Shown here piece by piece: positions 49,176 through 63,857 of a DNA stretch of 64,000 nt; within the stretch, counting starts at the first letter, position 1; each line of letters opens with the position of its first letter. The stretch is from Hermodice carunculata (Eukaryota > Annelida > Polychaeta > Eunicida > Amphinomidae), in contig OZ026619.1 in NCBI GenBank assembly GCA_964020975.1, forward strand, positions 84,374,206 to 84,438,205, given 5' to 3'. A model generated the notes under the pieces. It had not been told where the DNA came from, did not search any database, and worked only from the letters and a program-made list of their open reading frames with translations. Position numbers and translations under genes: made by a program.

Positions 49176-50459
49176 ACTTACACGTGTGCCGTTAATGCAG
49201 CTCTATTTACACTAAGTCTTCGCATGGTAAAGCTTTAGCTAAAACAATGGTTACGCTTATAGAGTCACACTGGGCTTAATTACTGGACAGTTGAACCATA
49301 GAGCAATGCTTACTTTATGGTTGAACCAATGAACGAACAAATAATTGCTTTTGAAGTACTTTGACAATACACTTGAAGTTCAAGTCTGGACTGGTTTACG
49401 CTTTAACGCTCAATAAATGCTCTGTTTCTAACTTTATCAATATCCGATATCACTCTCGCCTGCTGTCATAGGCTGAATAATCCAAAGTTTTCGAAGTTGA
49501 ATCAATTTTGCATGAAATAAACAAGACCATTATAATCAGACAACTTGTAAAATGCTAGGTATATGGCGCATCGCGCTGCCTTAGTTTTGACCATAACAAA
49601 AACATATTTATAAAATTGAACCCAAGTTCACATGCAAAGGGACAGAAATTATAAAGATGTTCAGATCAAGCTTGGCTTTGTTTTCTTGAAAGACAGGACT
49701 CGTATTGTCAATACATGTTAGATATGACAGGTGCCTCGGCATAGCTACGATATTCGCACGCTTATCACGAGAAATGTCGCGCTTATAGCTTCATTTATGA
49801 TTCCCGATTCAATTACTCACATAACCATCTCTCATTCAAGTACCAGCGGGACTAATATTGTTTTCAACATATTTGTATTAAAAAAAAGATATTTGGAAAC
49901 AGGCTTTGCCTTCATAAATCCCTCTCGGAAAAGAGAAAGAATAAAAGAAACTGTACAATAGGACTAATATCAAATCAACCATTCCACAGTGCGTGCACAG
50001 GTCAGTAGTAACAGCTTTTTATTGCGCTCTTTAGGCAGAAAGTGTTCAGATACAGCTGAAGCAGTAAAGAGGGAAGGGGTTAATCGCAACCAAGGAAAAT
50101 ATGCAACAGTCCTTCATTTCTACCGTCTTTGCACCGCGAATGAGTAGTGTTAAGACAGTCTTCACAAGCAATATTCAGCCGTTTTGTGTCAATTACGGGT
50201 TAGTAAATGAGATCTTCAGTACTGGAATGGTGTTTTCCCTTGGCTTGGAAGAGAGATTCGTGTGCTTACACTTTCAGAAGGTGCTTGGATTTTATTATAC
50301 CCCTTTAAAAAAGGAAAGTAACAAGACTACATTTTCCAAATACTTTGGGGAACAGAACATTTTTCCCCAGGCAGACATGCACGAACAAAATTTTCCAGCA
50401 TAAATATTAATGTTTTCCCTACCTCTTGAGTCCTGCCAATTCTTTCCCCCCTTTCCAAG

Positions 50460-50462
<3 letters not shown>

Positions 50463-50529
<67 letters not shown>
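50463..50529. repeat. (AT)n microsatellite
   Basis: About 33 uninterrupted dinucleotides, self-complementary. Confidence 0.97.
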
Positions 50530-50532
<3 letters not shown>

Positions 50533-51135
50533 AATCTGTCGAAAACCCAATGATACAACCTGATATTTGATTTGATATATATATTGTGTATATTATTTGT
50601 TTGGGAATTTATGAACCTGTTGAGCCGTAGCTGGTTGTTGACGAAGCAGCAGCTTTCCTGAACGCCCTTCAGCTGCCCAGAATCACACCGAAGAAAGCTC
50701 TTGACCGAACTACCACTTCTGCTTTTGTGCTACATATGCTGGTACTTTTACGAAAAGTCGTCCCATGGGGTATTTGAATGTGGAATAACTATCAGGAATC
50801 CACAGAAATTGATATGTTATGACGGGGCTGCAAAGCCAAAGTGGCACCAGACCACGCACGTCCATATTGACTTATCTTTCGACGAGAGTCAAATGTAAAG
50901 GCATCTCTTATCCTATGTTGACATTATGCTGATTCATGAAATACATTACATAATAGTCCTATATTATCCGCTCTGTCAACTATGTGGAACTGATAAGTGA
51001 ACGATACATTTACTTGTACACTCAGAAATTATGTGTGACCAGCCAAACACAAAGAGTAAATTGACGAATACCACTGTGACCCAAGTATTTGCCCTAGTAT
51101 CTTAGTTTTGCTTCCTATAGGTATATATATATATA

Positions 51136-51138
<3 letters not shown>

Positions 51139-51211
<73 letters not shown>
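51139..51211. repeat. (TG)n microsatellite
   Basis: About 36 uninterrupted dinucleotides. Confidence 0.97.
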
Positions 51212-51215
<4 letters not shown>

Positions 51216-51574
51216 TGCTTTGTTTTGTGAGGTTTCGTGACATTATGTAGAAGATATGTCCAAGAAATGAATGACATCAATTTATAAATGTGACCTACTC
51301 ATTTGATCTAGTGACATATGTTTGCTGCATGACATACCCATAGTTTTTTATGACATGCACATAGTTTCATAAAACATAGTTAAAATTGAATGAACTGGAC
51401 TTTGTGAATATCGAAAGCGACAAAATTCAAATGTATACAGATGGAACTGCCTCCGAGGTTATACATGGAAGAGTGATACAGCAAGCACTCCACTTCAGAA
51501 GGCGTGATGTGAGAAAATACCTCTGTATGTTATGCTGTTGATTTGTTTCCACAACGTTACATTGTATGAGCCGG

Positions 51575-51602
51575 GCTTATGGGTTTTTTTTGGGGGGGGG
51601 CG

Positions 51603-51657
<55 letters not shown>

Positions 51658-51840
51658 CATCATCATCATCATCATTATAATTATTATTATAATATTATTA
51701 TTATCATGATCATTATCATTATCATTATTATTGTTGTTGTTGTTTTGTTTTGTTTTGGGGTTTTTTTGGGGGGACGGTTTTTTGTCTTTTTTTTTTTTTT
51801 TTTTTTGGAGCGGGGGTGGTTTGGTTTTTCTTTTTTGTTT
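51575..51840. repeat. Compound low-complexity tract
   Basis: A T8G8 run, then (ATT)n, (ATC)n, mixed ATT/ATC, (TTG)n, and a G/T-rich stretch with a 20-base T run. Confidence 0.92.
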
Positions 51841-52799
51841 TAACAGTAAAATTTTCTTTTCGAAGGTAGGTCGTGTTCAATTTCAGAAAACTAACGAGTA
51901 CGTTGAATAATGTGTGGTAAAAATTATTAATAAACAGCAAATGGATCAGTTTTGTGGCGGTTGAACAAGACGACGAAGTTCGAATATTTACAAGAACTCT
52001 CTTGCCTCGTTGCACTCAAGCTGTGTCGTTGACTTGTGAATAATATAGAAATTTCCGAAAACAATGAATCAGGCAGCAGTGTACTACGAGCCGGGTTTGG
52101 TCGGTTTAAGGGCCAAAGACTTTAGAAGACAGTAGTATGTTTTGTACTGACTTCAGTATTTTACACACAGGTAAATTTCTTCGAAGCGATACAAGTTCTC
52201 CGCGATCCGTTTATTTTTTTTTTTTTTTTAATTTTTATTTTTTTTTTTTAATTGTACCTTTTGATTATAATTCCATGAAACTTGGCTGTTCACATGTTTC
52301 TCTCATATTCATCTCACTCAGCAGCAAGTTTCTAAATTCGTATGTGCAATTTCGAACAAGAGCCATGGTAAATGTAAAAATAGCGAAACACGTATTCAGT
52401 CATGGAGACTTCAGGTAATCACAATGTATGCCCTTCGCCTTCAACTTTTTTTTAAATTTTGCAGCTACTTATCTGCATTTCTTCCTCTTCCGTCTGCTTT
52501 CTTTTTAAAACCAGTCAATTGTGAACATTGATATAAACTATGAACCATTGATAATTTTTTTAAAAATCAGTCATCTTTTCCAGAAATTAAAACACATACT
52601 ACATAAGAATGTACGATCGCACAAACTAGTCAAAGCAGTAATTTGTGTGACAGGGTTCATAGTCACCGTTGTAAAACTGAGCCTGAGCCTGAGTCAGGGC
52701 TTATCTTACCCTGACACTGTTATACACTTTAATTGCACTTTTTGCCGCGAAAAAAACCCACTCTGCTTTGGTTTTGGGGGGTGGTGGAGGGGGGGGTTG

Positions 52800-52800
<1 letters not shown>

Positions 52801-52842
<42 letters not shown>
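52801..52842. repeat. Poly(T) tract after a G-rich run
   Basis: About 42 T, preceded by GGGGGGTGGTGGAGGGGGGG near 52,774-52,796. Confidence 0.93.
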
Positions 52843-53205
52843 GTATTTCCAGCTGTGGACTGCAGCAAGCATAGTGTTCTGCGCCGACAAAAAATTACGC
52901 CTCGTGTTGGACTTCAAAATATTCTGAATACACACGATCAAAGCAAAAAAACAATAATAAAACGGACAAACTTCAAACCAGCGCCACTGCAGATAAGCTT
53001 GGGGGGAAAAGTGCATTCTATTCTTGTAATATACAATTGTTTAAATTTCCAATGCCCTTCATTTGTATAATTTTAAATGCACTCGACCGACATATAAAAT
53101 GACACAACTTCATATATGGATCCATAATCACTCTTAGTTTGGAGTTTCTAAGTGCTATCATGTCCGAAAAAACTGTCGGGTCGGACAAAACTGCTGATAA
53201 AGAGA

Positions 53206-53313
<108 letters not shown>

Positions 53314-53318
53314 GAAAA

Positions 53319-53995
53319 GTTCCCTCCTTTTTTGAATGGCACCTTTCATTAACAATTCCCATAAAGTTTGGCAGCGTGCGTGTTTTTCCAATTGTGTAAC
53401 CATCTCACCTCATCAACGAGTTTCTAACTTTCGAAAGATAATTTTCAAATGAGTCATGTTGCACAGAAAAACAGAAAAACACGTATACAGTCAAGCATGC
53501 ATGAAGCTTTCGGGGAACATTAGTGGACCGTGTTCTATACGCTTCGCCTTCAATGATTCTTTTACCTTCACAGCGCCATATCTTTACTTATTCCTGCTTA
53601 ATGTGTTGTCTTTTTTAAAAATATCATACCATATCATATCGTATCGTATCATATCATATCATATGTATTATGAATCACATCATGTCATATTATGTAAATA
53701 TAGTATGTAAAATCATATTATTACGTTCCATCATTTCTTTCTTCCTCTCAGTCTTAATTGTCCTCGTGTTACCTCTCTTAGACAACGGGATCAAATGACA
53801 TCGAGCCTTTTTGACCCTGTTGACCAATCATCATCAGTCTCATTTCTGGGTGAATTTTTGCATAATTTTAAAAGTGTTTACTCCTCTTAATAAAAAGGCA
53901 AGACGTATGGAGGTATAATTATACTAAGTTTGAAGTTTCTAATACGTTTAATAGTAATAGTGTCAAAGAAAAGTTGGAGGAGAAATTTTCAGCTC
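53319..53995. repeat. Duplicated block, first copy
   Basis: Differs from 54,711-55,392 by only scattered substitutions and small indels. Contains a degenerate (CATAT/CGTAT)n stretch near 53,625-53,662. Confidence 0.92.
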
Positions 53996-54707
<712 letters not shown>

Positions 54708-54710
54708 AAA

Positions 54711-55392
54711 GTTCCCTCCTTTTTTGACTGTCAACTTTCATTTACAATTCCCATAAAGTTTGGCAGCGTGCGTGTTTTTCCAATTGTGTAACCATCTCAC
54801 CTCATCAACGAGTTTCTAACTTTTGAAAGATAATTTTCAAATGAGCCATGTTGCACAGAATAACAGAAAAACACGTATACAGTCAAGCATGCATGAAGCT
54901 TTCGGGGAACATTAGTGGACCGTGTTCTATACGCTTCGCCTTCAATGATTCTTCTACTTTCACAGCGCCATACCTTTCCTTATTCCGGCTTAATCTGTTG
55001 TCTTTTTTTAAAAATATCATACCATATCATATCGTATCGTATCATACCATATCATATCATATATATTATGAATCATTTCATGTCATATTATATAAATATA
55101 GTATGTATATTTATATTACATACGTTCCAATTTTTTTTCTTCCTCTCAGTCTTTATTGTCCTATTGTTACCTCTCTTCAACACTGGATCAAATGACATTG
55201 AGGCAACTTGTTGACCCTGTTGACCAATCATCATCAGTTTCATTTGTGGGTGAATTTTTGTAAAATTTTAAAAATCTTTACTCCTCTTAATAAAAAGGCA
55301 AGACTTTATGTATGGAGGTGTACTAAGTTCGAAGTTTCTAATACGTTTAATAGTACTAGTGTCAAAGAAATTTGTCGGAGAAATTTTCAGCT
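54711..55392. repeat. Duplicated block, second copy
   Basis: Second copy of 53,319-53,995, in the same orientation and also between two GAAA arrays. Confidence 0.92.
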
Positions 55393-55393
55393 A

Positions 55394-55394
55394 G

Positions 55395-55448
<54 letters not shown>

Positions 55449-55670
55449 GAAGGAAGGAAGAAAGAAAGAAAGAATGAAAGATAGGAAGGAAGGAAGCAAA
55501 GAAAGAAAGAATGAAAGATAGGAAGGAAGGAAGCAAAGAAAGAAAGAAAGAAAGAAAGGAAGGAAGAAAGAAAGAAAGAATGAAAGATAGGAAGGAAGGA
55601 AGCAAAGAAAGAAAGAATGAAAGATAGGAAGGAAGGAAGCAAAGAAAGAAAGAAAGAAAGAAAGAAAGAG

Positions 55671-55712
<42 letters not shown>

Positions 55713-55818
55713 GAAGGAAGAAAGAATGAAAGAGGAAGGAAGGAAGCAAAGAAAGAAAGAAAGAAAGAAAGAATGAAAGATAGGAAGGAAGGAAGCAAAG
55801 AAAGAAAGAAAGAGAGAG

Positions 55819-55905
<87 letters not shown>

Positions 55906-55906
55906 A
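55394..55906. repeat. Long GAAA array with higher-order repeat
   Basis: Inside the 510-bp array, a longer unit (GAATGAAAGATAGGAAGGAA followed by GGAAGCAAAGAAA) recurs at least five times between 55,470 and 55,800, at spacings of about 40-170 bp. This is a higher-order structure on top of the tetramer. Confidence 0.94.
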
Positions 55907-56279
55907 GTACCCCCTTTTTTTGAATGGCAACTTTCATTTTACAATTCCCATAAAGTTTGGCAGCGTCCGTGTTTTTCTAATTGTGTATGCATGTCACCTC
56001 ATCAACAAGTTTCTAACTGTGTAAATGGACCACAACATTTGATCCATCGCAAAGACTTATCTAACTTTGTCTTAGGCTTGGGAAATGGGATGAAGAATAC
56101 CCCCTTCATATCATCCCTTTTGTCAATATACCGTTGGTCTGAATTGCACGTGCCATACGAGCACGTTTTCGTCATGTTGTTGACAAAGTTCAGGCTAATT
56201 TAATTGAAGATGTTTGCCAAAAATATTAACTTTATTACGCTGCTAAATACGACTTTACCAGTATATCTTGCATAGGCAA

Positions 56280-56370
56280 GATGGCGGAACACGCATTGTT
56301 TGCCGGAGGTGTAGCGTCGCTAGGGCCAGATTAGCACATCCGGGGACTCCGCCGCCATACTCGCACATAC
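56280..56370. promoter_or_regulatory. CpG-rich patch with paired YY1-like motifs
   Basis: CAAGATGGCGGAACACG (56,277-56,293) matches the YY1 site AAGATGGCGG, and CCGCCGCCAT (56,349-56,358) contains its complement. About ten CpG lie in 90 bp of otherwise AT-rich DNA. The first motif also forms an ATG followed by 15 codons and a stop. A promoter is possible but unproven. Confidence 0.3.
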
Positions 56371-57060
56371 AGTATTTCCAAATTAGTCATGGTGCACACA
56401 AAAGCAGAGAAAGCCTACTGTATACAGTCAAGAATGCATGAAGCTTTCAGGGAGCATTAGTGGACCGTATTCTACCCTCCCCCCCCCCCACCTTCAATGA
56501 TTCTTTTACTTCCACAGCGCCATGCCTTTATCTATTCCTGCTTAATCTGTTCTCTTTTAAAACGGGTGAATATGAACAACTTAATTAGAAACGACAATGC
56601 TTCGTTGGAAATAATAAAATGCAGGCGAGATTGGACAGTATCGCTCGTTGTAAACTGATCGACGCAGTAGCTTGTGTGACTGCAGTGATAGCCACCCCGG
56701 CAAGACTGGGCCTGTGCTTATTTCACCTTATTGCTTTTGTACCCTGTAATTGCACCTTTCACCGTCGTGAATGTTTTAGCTGAAGCATATTACATTGCCC
56801 CGCACGCAGATATGCCACCACTCCGCTTTGGTTTTGGGTATTTCAAATGAGGATGAGCTTTGGACCGCAATAGGTGTGTGTGTCTGCGCAGGCAACATAT
56901 TTATATGGCTCTCGCCGGACTCCAAAATATTTCTAAATGCACATGATCAAAGAAAAAGTACAGCAGACAAAATTTGAAACCCCCGACCACTGCATATAGG
57001 CTTGGACTGGAAATTGTACTGTATTTTTGTAAATACAGCTGTTTATATGAATTATATAGC

Positions 57061-57420
57061 ATTTTATGTATATCATACCATAACATATCATGTCATGTCA
57101 TAACATATATAAATACCTGCTATGATATGCTGCGCATGCCTTGCTACACTGAAGTGTGCTACAATACACGACACTGCACAATACTACACTATAATGCACT
57201 GCACTGCACTAAACTATACCATACTTCAGTACGCTACATTGTGGTATACTATACTATAGTACACTAAACTACACTGTACATAATATACTACACTACACTG
57301 TACTATACTATAGTACACTGCATTGTACTATACTACAGTACACTTAACTACACTGTACCATAATATTGTACACGCAACACTGTACTATATTAAACAAGAA
57401 AACTACATCACAACAAAAAG
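57061..57420. repeat. Degenerate pentamer low-complexity stretch
   Basis: Words of the type ACTAC, ACTGT, ACTAT and ACTGC run with a 5-bp rhythm from about 57,140 to 57,400, after CATAT/CATGT words at 57,070-57,110. Confidence 0.75.
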
Positions 57421-58264
<844 letters not shown>

Positions 58265-60850
58265 ATCACAGGGGTAGTTTGGGGCTAAGCCCCGTGTATA
58301 TCTAAATATTAATGTGGCCACATCAAAGAGGTGTCCTTTCTGTAAAGGTTTGCTATTTTAAACTTTTTATATTCTCTTCACCTATGACAATAATATAATC
58401 ATAATTCCCACTTATTATCCTTGGAGCTGTATTTTGCAGTCTTTCGCTGTTTTTAATCCATTTTCTGAACATGTGCTGCATATCGTATCTGCATAATCAA
58501 TATATGGTAAAAATTGTCCCTAAAATTTGCCTCGGTAAAAAAATTACTAAGACGTCTCAGTATCGCTAGTTTTCCCAACTTTTGCATGCATCTTCTCTAT
58601 GTGCTTATGCCATGCCAACTTACCATCCACGTGTACACCTAATTATTTCATATCGTTAACTTGCTTTATTTCCTGCCCGTTCAGAAAGATTTCTGAATTT
58701 TCGTGTTTACTTCTTGTCCCAGTAATCAACATGATACTTGATTTAATTGCGTTAACCGACAGCCTCTTTCATGTGTACCAGTTTCACACTTCATCTTAAA
58801 CTAACTGCAATGAATCTGTTACTTCTTAAACAGTTACTCCATTTGTATAGAAAATTGAGTCATCAGCAAATAAATTAAATCCATAGTTGGAATATTGTAC
58901 AATATCATTAACATACAAGAGGAAGAGCATATGGGACCAAGGATCGACCCTTGAGGGACTCCAATAGTGACCGTCAGTTCACTGAACAAATTACACTTAC
59001 ATGTCATTAACTGTCTTCTGTTATGTAATTATGATGAAAACCAGGATAATTCGCTGCCACTGTTACAAATATACTTGCTCCTGGTGTAAACCCAAATTTT
59101 CTTGTACATGTAGCTGGTCATATTCTCACTGGCATTTTTCTGTTGGGTAGAAGTGAGTTTAGTTATGTTATAAACGAAGTTATTTTTGCTACTCTGCAGC
59201 ACTATCTTATCGAAAGCAGGCCATTTCTGGTTTTAGCCACATTACTTGATATTTCATATATTACACTGGTTGTCATTGTTATAAGAATGTTAATATTGGC
59301 ATGTTAATCTGTGATCATTTATGTTTCCACTTTAGTGCTTGGATAATCTTGTATTGTCTTGTGCGTAACTGTACATACTTCTGTGTGTCTGTACATGTTC
59401 CGGAGAGCCTCCAGATTAGTTAACAATGTAACTATTAGGCAATCCAGTAGAAATAAATATGTGTCCAATACAAAAAATGTCTCTTTTCATACAAACTGTT
59501 CCACCTCTTTGGCTATTTCTGTCATTCCAGAAAACATTGTAACCATCTATACTTATATACGCGCCAGAGATAGTGTTGTCTACGCACGTCTCATTAATAG
59601 AAAATACGTCTGGTTAACTCTGTTACCTTATTGTGAACTTGACAGGAAGCTCGTGACATTTAAATGCATTTGCTGAAATTCATCACACTTTTTACGCTTT
59701 TTAACTTTAACATCTGAATTTGGGTAATTACTTTCTCCTTCTTCTCTGATGACACTTTTAACTATTTTACTGTCACGTGTATCATGGGGTCGTCCTTATT
59801 TAATGTTTTAAACCGATTGTGTGTTCTTTTGTGTCCTGCGTGGCTAGCCTTCCAGATGCGGCCCACATATTTACATGGCCACGATCTTATCATAATTTCC
59901 ATCATGATGTTTTTCGTTGTGCCCATATGAGCCATATAAAAGTTACACATGTCGGTCCCGAGTGCCAGCATTGTCTTTTCATGTGATTGGCTTCAAAACA
60001 GAGATGGGCAACGTGCACGCGGTCTGTGTTCATGATCGCCTTGCATTTGCCTGGAAAGCAGAGCTAGTTCCTCTTAACTACACTTGTGGTGCATCTTGGG
60101 TCTGCTTTGGAGGCAAGCATTACATGCTTGTAGTTGCATCAGTGTCTCAGTAACGGTTGTCCGCGTTGGGAGTCCATTTTGACCTTTTGTAACCTGGCAG
60201 CTCTCAGCACATCGGTACCTCCGTGACCCTGCCTGGTGTTCAGAGCGGTAACGGGTGCCCTGCCCTCCAATCAACTTTTTGGGTCCTCTTTGTGGTAATT
60301 GCTGAGCCCGCGCATTTTTTCTTGGTATCCTCCCACGCAGCTCGGTGGATGCTTGAGCATATGTTTGTTGATTGCGTGAATGCGCGTTTTGTGACACTTT
60401 TGCATGGGTACAAAAAAATGCCCAGCTCTGCTTGGCAATCGATGTTTTCAATTAATCTTTTTGTACCTTCTGCAGTCAGATGCAAGTTGCCTTTCATCAA
60501 ATTAACGTTTGGATCTACAGATCCCTCTCTGTAAGACATAGCGCTGTCTTTACAAAAAAAAAACAAGATTTTCTGCTGTGCACAGTTTTTCAATGAGATC
60601 GTTGACTTCAATGTGCAATTGTCTCCTCTTGGGCAAATGGATGGCACTACTCACTGGTTGTTCAGTGTCAGATCTTTTGCTGCTTTTATCAGCGTAGCTA
60701 TGTCATGAGCGATGTGTTATGTATCGCGTTGATCGCTATAATCATTTGTACCAGAGTTAATCACACAGACTTTATAATAGAACGTAGGTTCTGTGCAGAA
60801 CGATAACCTTTATTACACATGCGAGGAGAAAAAGTTTTGCCGAAGCTACT
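58265..60850 (-). mobile_element. Long LINE remnant with SGNH-like ORF1, endonuclease and RT
   Basis: Minus-strand parts run in order. First is ORF1 with an SGNH-hydrolase-like region: NSGTNDYSDQRDT (about 60,722-60,760) and GNLHLTAEGTKRLIENI (about 60,440-60,490), the GTND block and the terminal D/H-x-L block. Next is a CCHC-like knuckle (GSYGHNEKHH) near 59,900-59,935. Then comes the endonuclease (TISGAYISIDGYNVFWNDRN, about 59,520-59,580). The RT has GVPQGSILGP (58,933-58,962), YVNDIVQYS and FADDS (about 58,860-58,910), and LGVHVDGKLAWHKHIEKMHA (about 58,580-58,640). The end reads YADTICST and RIISGNYDYI near 58,400-58,490. An ORF1 esterase is typical of CR1-type elements. The copy has several stops and frame changes and lacks much of the RT fingers. 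Confidence 0.85.
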
Positions 60851-61466
60851 ATTAGTACTAATTGCCGAAGGCGATTACTTCGTTTGACCAGACGGGTTTG
60901 TTGGTGTCTCCCTATTGTATTACGGTTTTGCGTGTAACTCCTTCACGAAAAAAAAGTTCAGATTCCTGTTTTCTGTTTTTGTTTGTTTGTTTTTTTTTCA
61001 CTCAATATGACAGGATCATAAGAATCTGTTACCATTTAAAGCTCCTTGTGTCACACTGATTCCATAATCCCAGCTTCGATTCTGTCATGTAATTGAAGAA
61101 ATTTATGTGCACTGTTTACTCAATGATAACGATTAAGAGTTCGGCAATGGTTTAATAATGACCAAGAAAATAATTTGTATGCCAAAAATAAAATTGCCTT
61201 CGAAGACAGTCCGATATTGCCGCGTTTTTTTGCATTGTGCATTTTTACTGAAGACTGACATGAAAAAAAATACATCTAGATCATTATGTATATTCTTTCA
61301 TAAAAAGGCTTTACTAAGCTACAGGGCCATAAGATCTATGCACATCTTAACCTTTGTATATTCACGTTAACAAGTACATTTAAATTTGACATTGGCGGAC
61401 CTAGGTGGGCACGTTGCCGACGGGATATCTATCTTTCCACTTCAGTTATTTAGGTTTATATATGTA

Positions 61467-61478
<12 letters not shown>

Positions 61479-61516
<38 letters not shown>
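61479..61516. repeat. (TA)n microsatellite
   Basis: About 19 dinucleotides after TATGTATGTATATGTGTG. Confidence 0.93.
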
Positions 61517-61519
<3 letters not shown>

Positions 61520-63390
61520 TTTCCTTAGGGCTTTTCAACCTCCAGACTCCCATCAGTGCATACACATTAATACATACATACGTGCGTGTGTGTGTGTTCT
61601 CACGATCTCTTCGCGGCTTGGCGCGCCGGGTTGGCGCAGTGATTTGAATTATAATACGGCTGAGAACCATGAAAAAGTGTGGACATCGATGAAATGTATG
61701 TGTGTCAAATAACCGTTTTACTGCAGTCAAGGACGCGTATTTGATCTCTCTGTTTCAGCGCATCATAGCTATTTTCATCTTCCATGTGTTGAAATGAATG
61801 GTCATGTGACATACTTATGCCACATCGAGGCTGAGCATTGCCAGGCTTATATTTATGCACCATCATTCATGCGTGCTTTTTTATTTCAAGCCGGCTGACT
61901 GTCAACACACATCATGGTTGGAAAAATTGCAGACAAGGTGAGGTTAACATTTCTCGTGATTGTCATGATTCAAACAGTTATCTGCACTGTGTCGAATATA
62001 TCAGAGCAACTTTCATTTTTGAACCTCGTTTCTTCTAAAAACGTGTCGTTCATTTAAGACTTACGTGTCGCTTGGTTTTCAAAGCGCGGCACTGTTGGAT
62101 GTCTGGCGGTATATGGTGCCCTATTCAAGCATTTTTTTTTAGCGTCTGCTGTAATCTGACTGCAAATTTGTTTTACACATAAAACTGTAGTTTTACCACT
62201 ACATGGTATAAATATATATACATATGTAAGCAGCTCATATACTGCGAGTATTTGTGCCAGTGGTCTCAATTCACTTCGTTTGGCGTTGCTAAGTCCGACT
62301 ATACGTCCATGGTCATCCATGGTTGATTGCCAAGATGTTTTGAATGCAAGATGTAATTGGCATTAGTGCCATTAGTGGAATGGTACATGTGAGGCCGGGG
62401 GACGGAGTGCGAATGCAAAATAAAATCGATCAGTAACTGGGCCATATTTTCGTACAAGTTTGTGAAGGTCTGCTTTTGCACAAGCCGTCAACATGCATAT
62501 GCATGTGTCACACATGCAGCATGCGTGTACATGTATCACGGATCTTCTATTAAAGGGTAATACTAATAATAGCTATGTCCGTGCGTGCATAAACGCAATA
62601 AACGTACGCTATGTGCAGCGTTTGTTGCATAGTGGTCAGCGGTAACAAACGAGCTTAATTTCTACTTTCGAATAACCATATATTTATGCCGCAATGTACA
62701 ATCTTCTGTAATCGGGTTGGGACTTGTGTATTCAAATGAATGAACGAACTTTTTATTGACAGCAACCATTATTTATAGAAGGTGATGTGAAGTATATGTT
62801 GTAAGCCCCGGTTGTAAGTTGCGTAATTGCAAAGTCACACGTGAGTCATGTACATATATGAACATATGACACATTAACACATGACAAGAAACTATATGTA
62901 CAGGGATCACACAGATGCTCTCACCGCTTTTCATTTTCACGTGCATTTTCAACAAGAATATTTAGTTGAGGGAGGGGCTGGCGGGGGGGGGGAGGTTCGT
63001 AATGGCGTACTGCCCTGGCGCACTGCCAGCTACTGGGCATTTTTGTTTGTCGTACATGTGTACTATAACCCGCTTTATTCTCCGTGCCTTGCACGAGGAC
63101 AAGCCTGTTACTTGTTGCAGCGTACTTGGACTCCCACCCCTTCAATAATTGCGTGGCTGTTAGCCACAAGGGGTGTCAGAGACAGTTCCTTCAATATCTG
63201 CTTTCCAGTAGGGTGAATATGGAGCTAAAAGCGGCTGCAGATGACCAGACACTTTTGGATGTCAAGAGATAGATAATTGACCTAATTTGAATGGTCCAGA
63301 AAGGAGCACAATGTCAATGGTAAAAGATATCAAACTTGGGCCTGTATGTTATTATGATGGATTGTAAGATACGGAATGTTGTTGGTTCAA

Positions 63391-63473
63391 GCCCCGGCCA
63401 TGCCTGCGAAGCACACTCTCATAATCTTGTTTGTGTGTGTAGCACTAGGCCACTTCGCAGGCAAGACCCGGCC
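63391..63473. repeat. Inverted repeat next to a B-box-like motif
   Basis: CCATGCCTGCGAAG (63,398-63,411) pairs with CTTCGCAGGCAAG (63,453-63,465), with further CCGG pairing outside. GGTTCAAGCCC just before it (63,384-63,394) fits a tRNA B box (GGTTCRANNCC), but no A box at the right distance is convincing. Confidence 0.5.
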
Positions 63474-63857
63474 ATTCCGTGACAAAACATAGAACGTACA
63501 ATGACAATGTATGTCACAGCTCCCCTGCCACAGCTGAAACCAGGGCTTAGTGTGGCCACCGCCTTGTGTTTTGTTATATCGTGGCTACTGTATCTACGGT
63601 ACATTAATTATGCCTGAACGTACGGGGGGGGGGGGGGGGGCTCATTATTGTATTCTAAACATCCGTTGAATCAGGGAGCCTGCTTCGTGTCAACTCCTTG
63701 GTTCAATCAATCGTTATACAAAACAATTGAGGCCGATAATACTGTATATATATATATACAATATATTGACTGCTCCCTTGATTGAGTGATCCAGGCTTGA
63801 ACACAGCTCCGAAAAACTTCATTATTTCGTTAGCATCGGGTAAACCACACTGTGAAA

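Larger units (their letters stand above)
47905..49600. repeat. ~1.1-kb dispersed repeat, copy B (enlarged by a nested insertion)
   Basis: Homologous along its length to 14,395-15,510, including the embedded TTAA MITE. It is longer because it carries an extra ~130 bp near 48,170-48,225 and the 471-bp element at 48,471-48,941. No coding potential. Confidence 0.88.
49601..52239. other. No gene seen; several simple repeats
   Basis: Holds (AT)n at 50,463-50,529, (TG)n at 51,139-51,211 and an ATT/ATC plus G/T-rich stretch at 51,575-51,840. A weak relative of the MITE hairpin may lie at 50,648-50,705 (CAGCAGCTTTCCTGAAC). Open frames at 50,101-50,403 and 50,701-50,898 show no domain. Confidence 0.5.
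60851..63857. other. No gene seen; simple repeats and inverted repeat
   Basis: (TA)n at about 61,479-61,516, a GGGAGGGGCTGGCGGGGGGGG-like G-rich run at 62,971-62,995, poly(G) at 63,624-63,640 and an inverted repeat at 63,391-63,473. The remainder shows no coding signal. Confidence 0.5.

Noticed and set aside
63384-63394. B-box-like GGTTCAAGCCC considered as a tRNA or SINE promoter
   Set aside because: No A box or cloverleaf at the correct distance.
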